Assembly (NCBI GenBank): GCA_030704615.1
Contig: CM060734.1
Coordinates: 45,400,042 to 45,464,041 of the forward strand
Source of the DNA: Takakia lepidozioides
Lineage: Eukaryota > Streptophyta > Takakiopsida > Takakiales > Takakiaceae
Length of the DNA stretch: 64,000 nt
Direction: 5' to 3'
Shown here one piece after another: positions 41,251-52,221 of the stretch (positions within the stretch are counted from its first letter, which is position 1; the number at the start of each line of letters is the position of its first letter). The position numbers and the translations under genes were made by a program. The notes under the pieces were generated by a model. That model saw nothing but the letters and a program-made list of their open reading frames with translations. It was not told the DNA's origin and made no database searches.

Positions 41251-42801
41251 CTATTGGTAACCAGACACAATTTCAATTGCACTACAAAGGGGCCAGGCTG
41301 CTTCAACCTCTGACCCCTTGTAAATTACCTTCTTCACCAGAGTAATCTCCTGGTTTTGATCAATTCTGAAGCCTGTCACAAGAAGGGAGAACTCATAAAC
41401 TAAATCTATACAAAGATATTTCTTTTTCGCTTCCTTCAATTTTGGGAAGTCTTTGGTTAAATCTGCAAGGCTGGTGCTGCAGACTTTCTTTGCAACTTTC
41501 TCAAAATCAGAGGGCTTCACCTTTGCTTCCAAGGCCTTCGGGTCTTTGATAATGCCAGCATCCAGTGCCCTATCAAAGAAAAATGAGGCAACAAACAGCT
41601 GCTTGTAACCTTTGCCACCACCTCCAGTCCAGACTCCTCCAAATGTGCACTCAAGATGCTTGCATGCCTGATTTGCATTGAGGGATTTTACCACCAACTC
41701 CTTACACTTGGTAAAATCACCACCCTCTTGGCTGGGTATGGCTGTATAGTTGGTGCCAGCATAAATGTATGGCCCGTGATAGCCTTTGGCAACACAAGGG
41801 CAGGCAGCCCTATTCTTCATGAGCTTGAACACCTCTGCACGAGCTGCTAACAAACCGTAGTGCAAATAACTGTGCACGTACAAGTAGTACCTCACACCCA
41901 AAAGCATGATTTTTTGCACATATTCAATCTCATCTTTAGCTGGTTTGGGCGCCTTCCGAAAGTCTTCATCAGATAGAGCATATGCCACTTGCACTGAACC
42001 CCCACCCAGATCTACAATTCCCACTGTTTGGTCATAATTCTTCCCTAAATTACCTCGCAGATAGTTGATTGTCACCCATTGATAAGAACCTTCCTGTGTG
42101 CCATCAATGATGTTGACCCAATCAGGCTTGAAATAGAGCCCACTTTGCCCTAGCACTGTCTTCGCCTCTCGCAACAGATTCTCAGCCTCGTCTCCAGGTA
42201 ATGTCCTGAGCCCCGCCGTCGCCCCCAGCCGTACAGGGGTGTTGGCCTGTTGATTGGCAGGCACTACTTGCAAAGCCTCCTCCAGCAATGACTGCAATGA
42301 TTCGGCCGCCTTCTTAGGATCCTTGGCATAGTCACTCAACCCTGGTTCCCGATGTTTGAACACCTCCAGCTCGTTTCCAACTTTGATTAGATCAATCCTC
42401 TTGTCAAAGCAGTAAACATGCACCCGGCTACCTGAGCTTCCTGCATCAAATATCACAGCATATCGCTTCAAGCTTGGCAACCTCAAATAGCTGGAAGGCA
42501 GAATGAATGCGTCCAGGGATCCCGAGCGTTGCATTAGCATCAGCACCATTGACATGACTGCCAATGGCACACTGACCACGATTATCACCCCTCTAAACCG
42601 GTTATACTTGTCGGCGGATGTATCCTCACGCAGACTTCGCATCTTCTCTTTCCACTGGTCATCTCCTTCATTCGCAGCCTGAGTGCTTTCCAGACCGGTG
42701 CTGGACCGGAAACGGATATTGCCTTCCACCTCCAGATTGATGTTGGGGGGCAACTTTGCAGAATTTGGCTGCGTTTGACGTGAAATCAGATCACCCCCCA
42801 C
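41251..42801 (-). CDS. Apyrase / ectonucleoside triphosphate diphosphohydrolase (GDA1/CD39), 516 aa
   Basis: Hydrolyses nucleoside tri- and diphosphates to monophosphates; plant members act in the Golgi or outside the cell. Residues ~70-92 (VIIVVSVPLAVMSMVLMLM) form an N-terminal signal-anchor. The apyrase conserved regions follow in order: ACR1 VIFDAGSSGSRVHVYCFD, ACR2 RLGATAGLRTL, ACR3 IIDGTQEGSYQWVTINYLRG (catalytic Glu), ACR4 GIVDLGGGSVQVAYAL. The C-terminal Cys pairs (CKHLECTFGGVW, CSTSLADL, YLCIDLVYEF) are typical of the family. It is a single uninterrupted exon, whereas plant apyrases I know have several introns. It lies head-to-head with the DNA glycosylase gene, 630 bp apart. Confidence 0.95.
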   Translation of the reverse strand: MGGDLISRQTQPNSAKLPPNINLEVEGNIRFRSSTGLESTQAANEGDDQWKEKMRSLREDTSADKYNRFRGVIIVVSVPLAVMSMVLMLMQRSGSLDAFILPSSYLRLPSLKRYAVIFDAGSSGSRVHVYCFDKRIDLIKVGNELEVFKHREPGLSDYAKDPKKAAESLQSLLEEALQVVPANQQANTPVRLGATAGLRTLPGDEAENLLREAKTVLGQSGLYFKPDWVNIIDGTQEGSYQWVTINYLRGNLGKNYDQTVGIVDLGGGSVQVAYALSDEDFRKAPKPAKDEIEYVQKIMLLGVRYYLYVHSYLHYGLLAARAEVFKLMKNRAACPCVAKGYHGPYIYAGTNYTAIPSQEGGDFTKCKELVVKSLNANQACKHLECTFGGVWTGGGGKGYKQLFVASFFFDRALDAGIIKDPKALEAKVKPSDFEKVAKKVCSTSLADLTKDFPKLKEAKKKYLCIDLVYEFSLLVTGFRIDQNQEITLVKKVIYKGSEVEAAWPLCSAIEIVSGYQ

Positions 42802-43433
42802 AGAAGAATCAATTACACGTAACCCACAACACAGCCTAACGTCAACCTCCAGAAACCACCACTAAGTTCAAAACCAGAAACCCGTATGTGCAGTGCCACC
42901 TCTGTGCCGCAAATTCACAAAACTCCTGCACTAACCCAATCTGAGGAGCATGGAATGCTAAGAACAACGGCTGGAGATACACATTATCCATGCAAACAAG
43001 AATCTGTTTTGCAACAATTGTTGCGTGACCGGCTCGAAGAACAGCTGGTTTCTTCTCTGTTTTTGTGTGCAATGTTATAAAGCACTTTGCCTCCAAGTGT
43101 TGCCAAATGATTGACGAGACCAAGGATAACCAAACGACACGGGACACTTGGCCACCGACTCTGTAGCAAGGGAATCAACAATCAACAGTTTACCACTGAC
43201 GCCATGAAAGCATGGTGTGTGGGTCCGGGGCTTGGACCCACACACCACAGTAGGTAGGCTATACATGTGTGAAAGTGTTTCGAGGGTGGGTTGAATGTAT
43301 GTTCAGTTGTCGAACTGTACGTAGAGAACCGAAGCTGGAAGCCATGTGGAAGCTGTGGGACCACGTCATCCTTCTTAACAAGAAAGAAAAACTATGAGCG
43401 GATCTCCTAGGACAAGCTTATGAACTGGGCTCT
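42802..43433. promoter_or_regulatory. Divergent intergenic region between apyrase and DNA glycosylase
   Basis: 630 bp separate the two start codons. It should hold both promoters and 5' UTRs. No clear TATA box or other element could be assigned. Confidence 0.45.
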
Positions 43434-46400
43434 ATGCTTAGCAATCTTTCTTCTTGGTGGAATTGTGCAGCCATGGCTGTCTGCCGCAGGAGCTTGCGGC
43501 TAGTGTCCCTCCCTCTTTTGCAGCCTTCAGTGTCTGGGAAGGCGGCAACAGCCAGCCTCTCAGGTACCAGGAAGTCTATCACTACCCCTGCATCTACAGG
43601 TACCTCCAATGCAAGTGTGGGGCTGAGTAATGGGAATCTGGAGCCCGGAACACGTCGGCAATCGAAAAGAACGACCGGGAAAGGGGTGGTGTTCCCCATC
43701 AAAACTGAGCCGCCGCAGAGAACGAGGGGGGATAGTGCACCGAAGCCATTGCCAAAGCTTGGGAGTAAGAGGAAGCTGAATTTCGAAGGAAACGAGAAGG
43801 AGGATGTTCATGCTGGCATTTCGTCTTCCAATCTACTATTGGGTCGAGTCAAACTTGAAAGAGGCTCTCCCGGTCGTTCGAGTGCGGAGCAGACTGTCGT
43901 CAAAGAGGAAGAAGATGAAGATTGTGAAGGACAACTCCAATCTGTTGCAAGGACTGAACGAAAGCCGAAAAGAAAAGTGAAGGTTGAAGATAGCCATGGT
44001 GATCAAAGAGCGCGGGCTCAGCGGAAAGCCATTGGAATCGAGGAGGAGTCTAAACGTCCTGACCGCAAGCACAGCGGGGCTCCCAGAAAATTGCTGGAGG
44101 ACGTGAAAGAGAGGGGGACTCGGTCTAAACGAGGGGTTCCACCACCCAGGGAGACAGAGAGGCGAGGTTGTGATGGAATTGATGTAGCTGTCCTGGCATC
44201 AGTCCAAGCGCCCGCCATATCTGCTGGAACGGGTTTGTTCCCCCTTACTCGTCCTCTGATCAAGTAGTTTTAAATTTGGTCTGAGAGCTTATAGGCGGGA
44301 GAAAGAAAGGCGATACAGCTGCCTGATGGAGGTGGAGGGGACAGTCTTTTGTACAGATTGCAGGAAATTTCTAAGAATCTGAATTGTGACAAGACTTACT
44401 ACCAGTACATTCGACCCCATTGTATTCTCCAGCCTGTTGGGATCTGAAGCGGGAAATCGGATTGGAATTTGACAAAACCATATAAGAGTGCCCTTGGGAA
44501 TGCGTTGACAATGTTCAACTAGTCATTAAGTATTGCAGTCAGCCTGGATCTTAAACCCAAAACTTTTCATCCTGAATAGTGTAGTAAACTTATGCCAGGC
44601 TGCAATTAGGGCATTTCACTGGAGTTGTTTCAACCAGAGCATGGGTGAAGAATGTGCACCAAGCCTCTTTTGGAATGAGCTATAAGGATTTTTCAATTCT
44701 GGTCTCGCATCAGACTAAGTCTTTCCACACAGTCTACGATAAACAGATACAGAGAGGAAAGGGAGATTGTCAATGCCTGATGTGCGGATGCGTGGGCGGC
44801 GTGAAGACAATATCCATTGTGTGATACAATGTCCGGGATGTTCTCATCAGAGAGCGACCCTCTTGTGGACCATCCCCTGCATCAACTTTCAGATCTCGAG
44901 GCTGAGTCTAAAGCCTGGGCCTGTTGGGGTCTAATTAGTAGATTGATGATTTTGTGAAGAGAGTTCTAGAGGAAGGCTGGACCACCCGAAGCAATTATTT
45001 ATACCAAGGTATGTTCTACTGAGTGAGCCCCTCACAAAGGTAGTGTTCGTGTCTCTTGGTCTTGCTCCGTCCAAACTGCACCCGGGTCTATGGCCACAAG
45101 GCTATGGCAAACAATGTCTCATGAGTACATTTATATAGAGAGATTGAAAGGACCAACCTGATTCAGTGGGTTTGACAATTGGAGCGCGATCTGCTTGATC
45201 CCTTTATCATTTCCATAAAACATACATCAACTACAGAATAATTTGCTTCACCCTTTGCCACCCTCGACACCTTTGAATGTTTATAGCCTCTGGCTTAGCT
45301 TGGCCTTTGTCCCCTTTGATTTATTCACTCTACTTTGGAGGATTCCTCCTTGATGTTCTCCAAGTGAAAGTCCAGTTACTGTAGTGAGCCAATTGCACTT
45401 TACTGACAGATCATTAAACACAGAGAGAGCCTAATCAGCCATTTATAGAGACAGGTGTGTGAAGCAATTATCAGGTACTATAAATCCAAAAAAAATGAAA
45501 TGATACTTAAAAAGAAAAGAAACAAAGAAAATGAAATGATACTTAGAAAGAAAGGAGCTTCCCAGTCTGCAAAGGAAAATGCCCTGGCGCAGTACTGGGC
45601 TCAATAAACCCGGTAGAGCAACAGCTGAATTCGAGACAGGTTTGTTGCCCTGCACCACTTTTTATGCAACGCATACCGTCCCACAGATATGAATGTTGTG
45701 TCGACTGAAACTAGTACTGGTGTTGGTGTTCATCTGCGTCACTCTCTGATTTTGAAGATACCTTGTTCACAACAGCTATGGAGGTGGCAGTAGGATATGA
45801 AGGTCCATATCCCACTTTCCCAAGGCCCCTACCTGAAGAATGCCGCGAGGTGCGGGACCGTTTATTAGCTCTCCATGGACTTGGTGAATACGTCCGGCAC
45901 CGGTCATGCCCAACAGTCCCAATGGCGATTCGTGAGCCACTAGACAGCCCCAATCAACTGGACAATACTTGCAAATCTGACTCTCCACCCCAGGTCAGTC
46001 ATTTTCTGACCTTTAACAAAACTGAGGGGTGATAGAACAACAAACTGAGGAACCTCTACCTGTGCATAAACACCACAAGGACTTTCTTCGCAATTCCTGC
46101 AACACCTTGTAACACAGAAGCTCTCTATCAAGCTATCTTTATCACACAAGTGCTAACTATGCTAACACCTTGCACTCATCGATGTAAGCAGGTCTTCTTC
46201 TAGTGATACGGAAATGGTGAAAAGAGGTGAAACCCACTCTATCACGTTATATAAGTCAAGCCAATAGCACCTAGCATATCAAGCTACAGGAGGAGCTTCA
46301 CATCCACATACATCCCGAATTACATACATCTGTGTGAGGAGGATAACAATAATTATATTCTTTTGAAGTCTTTTCTTTTCTCACATACGTTCACTTTGTG

Positions 46401-48518
46401 TAGGTGTGGAATCCCATATTCCATATGCCGTAGGACATGTTCTGGTGTAGGAGGTTTGAAGAAAGTTGTTCCACTGGATATTCTTGTCATGCTTCTCAGT
46501 CATCCTTCTGCTGGCAGGAACTCTGTTCCAATGTCTTCTTACTTCAAAACACAATACATGCTCAGTTGGAGGCAACCTACTTTTAGGGGCTGTCAGCCAG
46601 GTTGCCTGCATAGTGGGTCCCAGATTTGGATCCAAGACTGACCAATTACAGTTTGTGGTTAGGCTGTCTCTTGATGTACTCAATGGTATTTATTCTGTTT
46701 GATTCTTCTGTGCAGGTGCTGGCGATAGAGTATCGACCCCATGAGGATGCAGTCTCACTGTTGGCTGGTGATGATAGAGATGAAAGAAAGGTGTCGCAGT
46801 CGTCTTTGAAAGTCAAAGAAGAGGAGGGCCATGCTATGGTTGTGACAGGCCACCCCTTAGAGCCACGCACTGTGCTAGACTCACTTGTGGGGACCATTCT
46901 GTCACAAAATACTACTGATACAAATTCCAGACGAGCGTTTTCTTCCTTGAAGGCTGCATTCCCTACTTGGGAGGAGGTATGTTAGGCTCCCTTTTGGTTG
47001 ATAGATCTGGTTTCATCCAGTTGTATTCTCAGATACATTTCAAGGTGACAACCTACATCCTTTTGTCTAGGGTGTTGAAGTATCAATGAAGTTCACAGAC
47101 TATGGCAATTTACAGAGTCATCTTGTTCACCTCTGTACATAGTTATAGACCAGAGAATCAACTAAAACATGTGGGTGAAACAGGTGCACAAGGCAGACTC
47201 AAAGGCCGTAGAGGACGCAATCCGATGTGGTGGATTGGCAGAAATTAAGGCAGGGCGTATTCGTAACATTTTGGAAACTGTGTTGCATGAGCGAGGAAGA
47301 ATTTGCCTAGAATATGTGCGTGACATGACCCCAGATCAGATTAAAGCAGAGCTTTCTCGCTTCAAGGGTGTCGGACCCAAGACTGTGAGCACTATCCGGA
47401 AACTCTACTTTTATGTGTGTTTATGTTTAGTGCAATATCCTCAGGTTTACTTTGTTGCACTGGGTGTTAACTCCTAGATGTGTTAAGCCCAATTAAGCAG
47501 CAATGAACATTGAACTCGAATCAATATGTATATTGCTACCGTGTTTGGAAGCTGGAGTCATGAAATCTTGCAATTTCTGAGAGGGTTAGAAGCTGGAAAG
47601 ATTTGGGCATTGATTCCAGGCTTGTGACTCACATGTTAGTCTGTCATAGAAATGACTGAAGAGGTCAGTGCAAAAGAGAGTTATCTTCCCCACAGGGGTA
47701 CTGCGGGTGGGTGGGTGGTAACGGCCATGTATTGTCACTCTTGCAATTTCTGAGTTCAAGAATTGGGTGGTGGGGCACCTGGCAATGCAGGTGGCATGTG
47801 TGCTGATGTTCCATCTTCAGCACAATGAATTCCCTGTTGACACTCATGTAAGTTCACTATAATCTCTTTTTCCAAAGCAAGCAGCGTCAACCTCTGACAG
47901 CAGTTGCAGCCTAGTGATAAGACCAAAGGCAAGAAGCGCAGACTTATGTAGCCTTGTGGTAATAGACCTTAGCCCATTCTGAAGGGAGGAGAATGGAGCA
48001 GGTAAGTACTAGGAGTGGTCATGACGTGTTGGCCACCTACGTCAAATTGTCTTGAGCGTGTTCCAGATGGTCCCGGTTTCCCAAGGTCTCAAGAAGTGGA
48101 AGAAACAGAGGGAGTTAAAAATTATGCTTTTGTTTTATTCTTGTGAAGAAAGTGATGATAAGAGCTTTCCACATTTTGATAGTCTCCGGAGAGACCGTCA
48201 TAGAGAGCCATTACAGATATCTAGAACCTGATACGAGGCTGCTGTGGAAAACAGGTGTTTCGGATATCAAAGATGCTAGGCTGGGTGCCGGCCAGTGCCG
48301 ATCGGGAGAAGGCTTATCTCCACCTAAATCAGCACATTCCCAATGACGTAAAGTTCGATTTGCATTGCCTTCTGGTCACTCATGGCAAACGGTGTCCTCG
48401 TTGCGCAAAAGGGGGACGTGTTCAGACTGCTGCTGACGGGCCTTGCCCTTTAGTCAATTGGAGTCCAAAGCTCCTTGAAAATAGTGGGCAAGTTGCATTG
48501 CTTGATACCAAAGGTTAA
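43434..48518 (+). CDS. HhH-GPD DNA glycosylase (endonuclease III-like), 6 exons
   Basis: Removes damaged or modified bases in base-excision repair; closest to the plant family of Arabidopsis At3g47830. Exons: 43434-~44232, ~45776-45993, 46716-46976, 47184-47384, 47791-47847, 48255-48518; junctions 2-6 are phase 0. Exon 2 has PYPTFPRPLPEECREVRD; exon 3 LDSLVGTILSQNTTDTNSRR; exon 4 the helix-hairpin-helix SRFKGVGPKT with the catalytic Lys; exon 5 VACVLMFHLQ and FPVDTH with the catalytic Asp; exon 6 the iron-sulfur Cys set (HCLLVTHGKRCPRCAKG ... GPCPL), with spacing C-X8-C-X2-C-X13-C. The donor of exon 1 (ACGG|GTTTGT) is inferred. Exon 1 adds ~266 basic residues not found in the short Arabidopsis protein. 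Met14 (MAVCRRSLRLVSLPLLQ) is an alternative, transit-like start. Confidence 0.88.
44268..45775 (+). other. Intron 1 of the DNA glycosylase gene
   Basis: About 1.5 kb without coding motifs. It contains an inverted copy of repeat R1 (45024-45130) and a duplicated AAATGAAATGATACTTA tract near 45490-45550. Confidence 0.6.
45024..45130 (-). repeat. SINE-like repeat R1, copy 3 (inverted)
   Basis: Reverse complement of the 17.9 and 18.2 kb copies, sharing the GGCCACAAGGCTATGGCAAAC and ATGAGTACATT segments. It lies inside intron 1 of the DNA glycosylase gene. Confidence 0.75.
46070..46265. repeat. Dispersed repeat shared with 6110-6395
   Basis: Both copies share CACAAG..TT, TTGTAACACA, TCTTCTAGTGATA and ACTCTATCAC..TATA in the same order. 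It lies in intron 2 of the DNA glycosylase gene. The element class is unknown. Confidence 0.5.
47941..47990 (+). repeat. Possible partial copy of repeat R1
   Basis: Shares CTTATGTAGCCTTGTGG and ATAGACC with R1, then diverges. It lies in intron 5 of the DNA glycosylase gene. Confidence 0.35.
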
Positions 48519-49915
48519 AGCTTTGGTTGGGTCTTCACAAACCTCGTGATATTTGAATATCCTTGACCACCAGATCATTTTTGGGGGTGTTGGCCGAAGG
48601 CGAAGACCCTTTCTGAGAATTTCTTCATTGTAGACCAATCTATTTCTATCATCCCTATTATAAAATGGGGGGTGTGTAGGGGCTATTGAATAGCCCATAG
48701 CCTTTTTCATAACGCCTTTTGTTGATACCAAACAAGTGAATCAGTTAACAAATGCAGCAAGCTAGTCCTACATTTGGATTCCACATGAACTTCAACTGAA
48801 CAGCTTGCTTGCAAAAATTTAAGCAGATAGCATTCTCTTGTGGTGATAGCACATCTCTCTCCCTCAAATTGACAGCTGCCACAGGTGGCAGAGACCCAGA
48901 TTAATGGACCAAAAGAGTTAAACACAGGTTAGATTTTAGAAAACCTGATGTTAGATGTCAGCAAATTCACAGGGACTGGTGCAAGATCCATTTCAAGGTG
49001 CAGGCCTGCAAGTCAATGGCATTAGTAACCTTCTGTCTGATCTCCTCTACCTCTTATCAGCACAATCTATTGAAGTGGTATAATAATATATGTCACATAA
49101 CTCACCGTCTCAATCTCAATTCTTTGAATCTCTCTCCTAGCGCCCATGGGAGCAAGTTCACAAATCACTTCAAGAGACTAATTGCTGTACACTATAGAAA
49201 GACAGATCTGCAACTTATGTGGGATTCCCTGTGCACTACATTTTCCGAAATCGCTCCGCCGCAGACCTCACATTCTCGGAAGTGACTTTCACACAGACAA
49301 CTGAAGAGAGTAATCATATGGAAGCGGAAGCTAACTACATGGTTGGGTGACTCCCATAATCCACCTTGAAAATGTCCTGTCAGAGAACCCATGAAAGTAA
49401 TGGACATCTCCAGAACACCATCAAACTAAAGGTTTAGTGATTAACATATTTTTAATTAATTTTTTTGTTACTAGAACTTCTCCTGATCTTTGTCGCCTGA
49501 AATGGAGAGGTTTCTGTGTATCTGCTGCCACTCAATCCAAGCTCAATACGACATCATTGGCCACCCCCAGCTACCTATATCCAAACTTACATTAAGCAGA
49601 AAATTGCCAAATGCAAGGGTGTTTCTCAATACTCTCAGATATGGCCAAAACAAAGAGTCAGACAAAGGAATGGCTTTAGCTCACTTACGTGACCTCCCAC
49701 CTAGCTAGGTCGGGACTTCCTCTCAACGGAGGTCCTAGATCATATTCAGTGAGATTCAGTCGGTATGTCATAAAAGATTTGATGCACCATTGCTTATCAG
49801 CAAGCACCATCACAAATCTAGGCCAAATAGGCCGCCATCATTATCTTTCTGAATGTGAAGATGGATGGCTACAGAAACTCCAACCCAACAGATTGCCCCG
49901 CATGTGTCTATCATT
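48519..49915. other. Intergenic between convergent glycosylase and GT14 genes
   Basis: No coding motifs. It should contain both 3' UTRs. Confidence 0.5.
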
Positions 49916-52221
49916 TTAAGACCTAATAAGACACTGATCAGAGCGAAATGTTGCAGGTGCTAAGAGACGAACAACCAGGTCCTCAAACCTTCGGGCCCCT
50001 GGGCCTGGTTTTAGGACAGTTAGATCTCCCCTCACTGCACAAGGGTCTTCACCGGTTTCAGTACCTATACACCAACCGCCTGGAGTGAACCTGCCTGGGC
50101 TGCGTCCGAGCAGCTGCTTATCAATAAAATCAAGCACCGGGTCATCTTTATCAAACTTTCGTGCAAAGGCTGCACCACTTGCAGTCATATTGTGAATATC
50201 CCTAAGGGTGAGGGCCAGAGGGTGTTGCTTGGGAGGGTTATCCCATGCAATATAGTGGAGATCGTGGTTTACTGTAGTTTTGCGGAACTCATCGCTATTG
50301 CAAAGCACGGTGTGGAAGTAGCCCTCTGGGGATGACACAAAATTGGTATAATACATGAGCATAGTACGTGGCAGGTTGTCCCACCCCATGATGCAGTACT
50401 CCATAAATGATCGTGTCAATGTCACCCACGCTGAGCCTGCCACTCCGACATAACATCTGATTAGAGATTCAACTTCCTCATATCCTTCCAACCTCTGTAT
50501 GATAGGGCCCACCACTCAACCCAGCTGCTTTTCTTACCAAGGCATAATCTATTTTGAGATTCTTACATGCCAACCACCAGTTGGGTATCATTGCAGTTCT
50601 GGTCCCATCCCAAGCGTAAAACCAAGTAGCATGGTGGCAGTCACAATGCCAGAGGAAGAAGGGCATCGCCCTATATACCTGTGAACAACTGAAATGATGT
50701 TGGAACAGCACGCCTTTGAGTGGCCCAAAAAATGTCACTCTTCCTGTTCATGTACAAACCTGGGTCAATAATGACGGGCTTTGCCCTCTGAAATCTGCAT
50801 AGCACACCCAACCAATGTTAAAACACTACACAGACACCATTGCACTCATTGCAGTGTCCAAATAAAAAATCAGCGAAGCGATGAAGAGGCTGAAAAACTA
50901 ATGCAGGTAAATGAAGTGATCACAACCACACGCAACACCAACGATAGGAACGGCCCAAGCATTTGAGTTCAAAATACGTACTCTTTCCAACCCATGTCGC
51001 TTGTGTGCTCTATGAAGTTGAGATCTCTTGGCAAGTATGAAAAAACATGGAGAAGATCTGCACCAAAACCATCACAAACCAAACCCAAATGATGAAAAAC
51101 CAACTGACATTTATAATCAGCACACCACAAACTTTTTCAAATTTCCTACAGAGACTGTAAAGTTAGGAGCTAATGAGACCAATGTTGCAAACAAGCTGAA
51201 ATGCCAGGTAGATAGCCAGAGAGCACGAAGGTGTGTTGTTTCACCAACTCAGAATAACACAGACGGCACTTTGAAGTCCAAATGAAGGAGATAGACAAAA
51301 TTGCCAATTCAAAGCTGCTAAGACAACATTCCATACTCCATGACAATAACTGTTAATTTCTGGTATAGCAGGCACCCGTCGGTTGCACCTTGACAGCATG
51401 CAAAAGACATAACAAACCCTCCGAAGCAATTACAAAGAGGGAGGGAGAAGAGTGGAGAGGGAGCCAGAGAGGGAGACAACTCCAAATGCGCACACAAACA
51501 CAAAGTGACAGTAATCATTGACTAGTGGGTTACTAACTCCCACTATGGGGTTTCAGGCCACCGCAGCATTTGAACAGAATGAAGTTAACAAATGAAACTG
51601 TTAAGGAGTCGGACCATCTTGAGTAACAAGGGGGTAGTCAGAGGCACTGAGATTGATGAACCAATCCCACTCTTTGCTGTGCCTCAGCAGGATTGCAGCT
51701 CCATGCAGGGTGGTGGCAATCATTGTTGGCCCACGGTAAGTCACCAGATTTGCCTTCCCCACCACATATACATTTCCTGCCTGTTTGAAAGTCTCCTCGA
51801 GACGGACATATCTTGCCAACTCCACTCTCTCTCTTGGGGGAGCCTCTAGATCCAGGTGTAGAAGGTAGTAATTCCTGGGATGGTAAATAGATTGTAGTGT
51901 TCTCTGCATCCTTTCGCCATCACCTTTTGTTCCTGAGATCAAATAGGCCAGCCTGGGCAGAGATGGTAGGTCACTGGGGGGCTGTTGTACAATCATGTCT
52001 TCGACAAATTCTGGGCGCTCCTCCTCTCGGAATGGGAAGAACGAGAATACAGAGTTTCTGGCATCCTGGGATGAAGCCCCAATACTGAGAGTTGCTGCCA
52101 ATAACAAAGTTATGGAGATGAGTGAGCTTGCTACCAGTGGTAACAGCCACTTCCTCTCCATGGTTGCGAGGCCATACGGCATCTGGATCAGTTTCTTCAT
52201 CCCATCCACTGGTTCAGTAAC
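49916..52221 (-). CDS. GT14 beta-glucuronosyltransferase (GlcAT14-type), 4 exons, 435 aa
   Basis: A Golgi type II membrane enzyme of CAZy family GT14 (Core-2/I-branching fold); plant members add glucuronic acid to galactan side chains of arabinogalactan proteins. Coding exons: 52209-51615, 51057-50982, 50794-50679, 50436-49916, all phase-consistent. Residues ~20-45 (WLLPLVASSLISITLLLAAT) are the membrane anchor. The catalytic domain begins LPRLAYLISGTKGDGERMQR and continues YYLLHLDLEAPPRER, DWFINLSASDYPLVTQD, FIEHTSDMGWKE, KPVIIDPGLYMNRKSDIFW, GSAWVTLTRSFMEYCIMGWD, FHTVLCNS, LHYIAWDNPPKQHP. An acceptor TACTCAG|G at 52221 just before the ATG indicates an intron in the 5' UTR. Confidence 0.94.
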
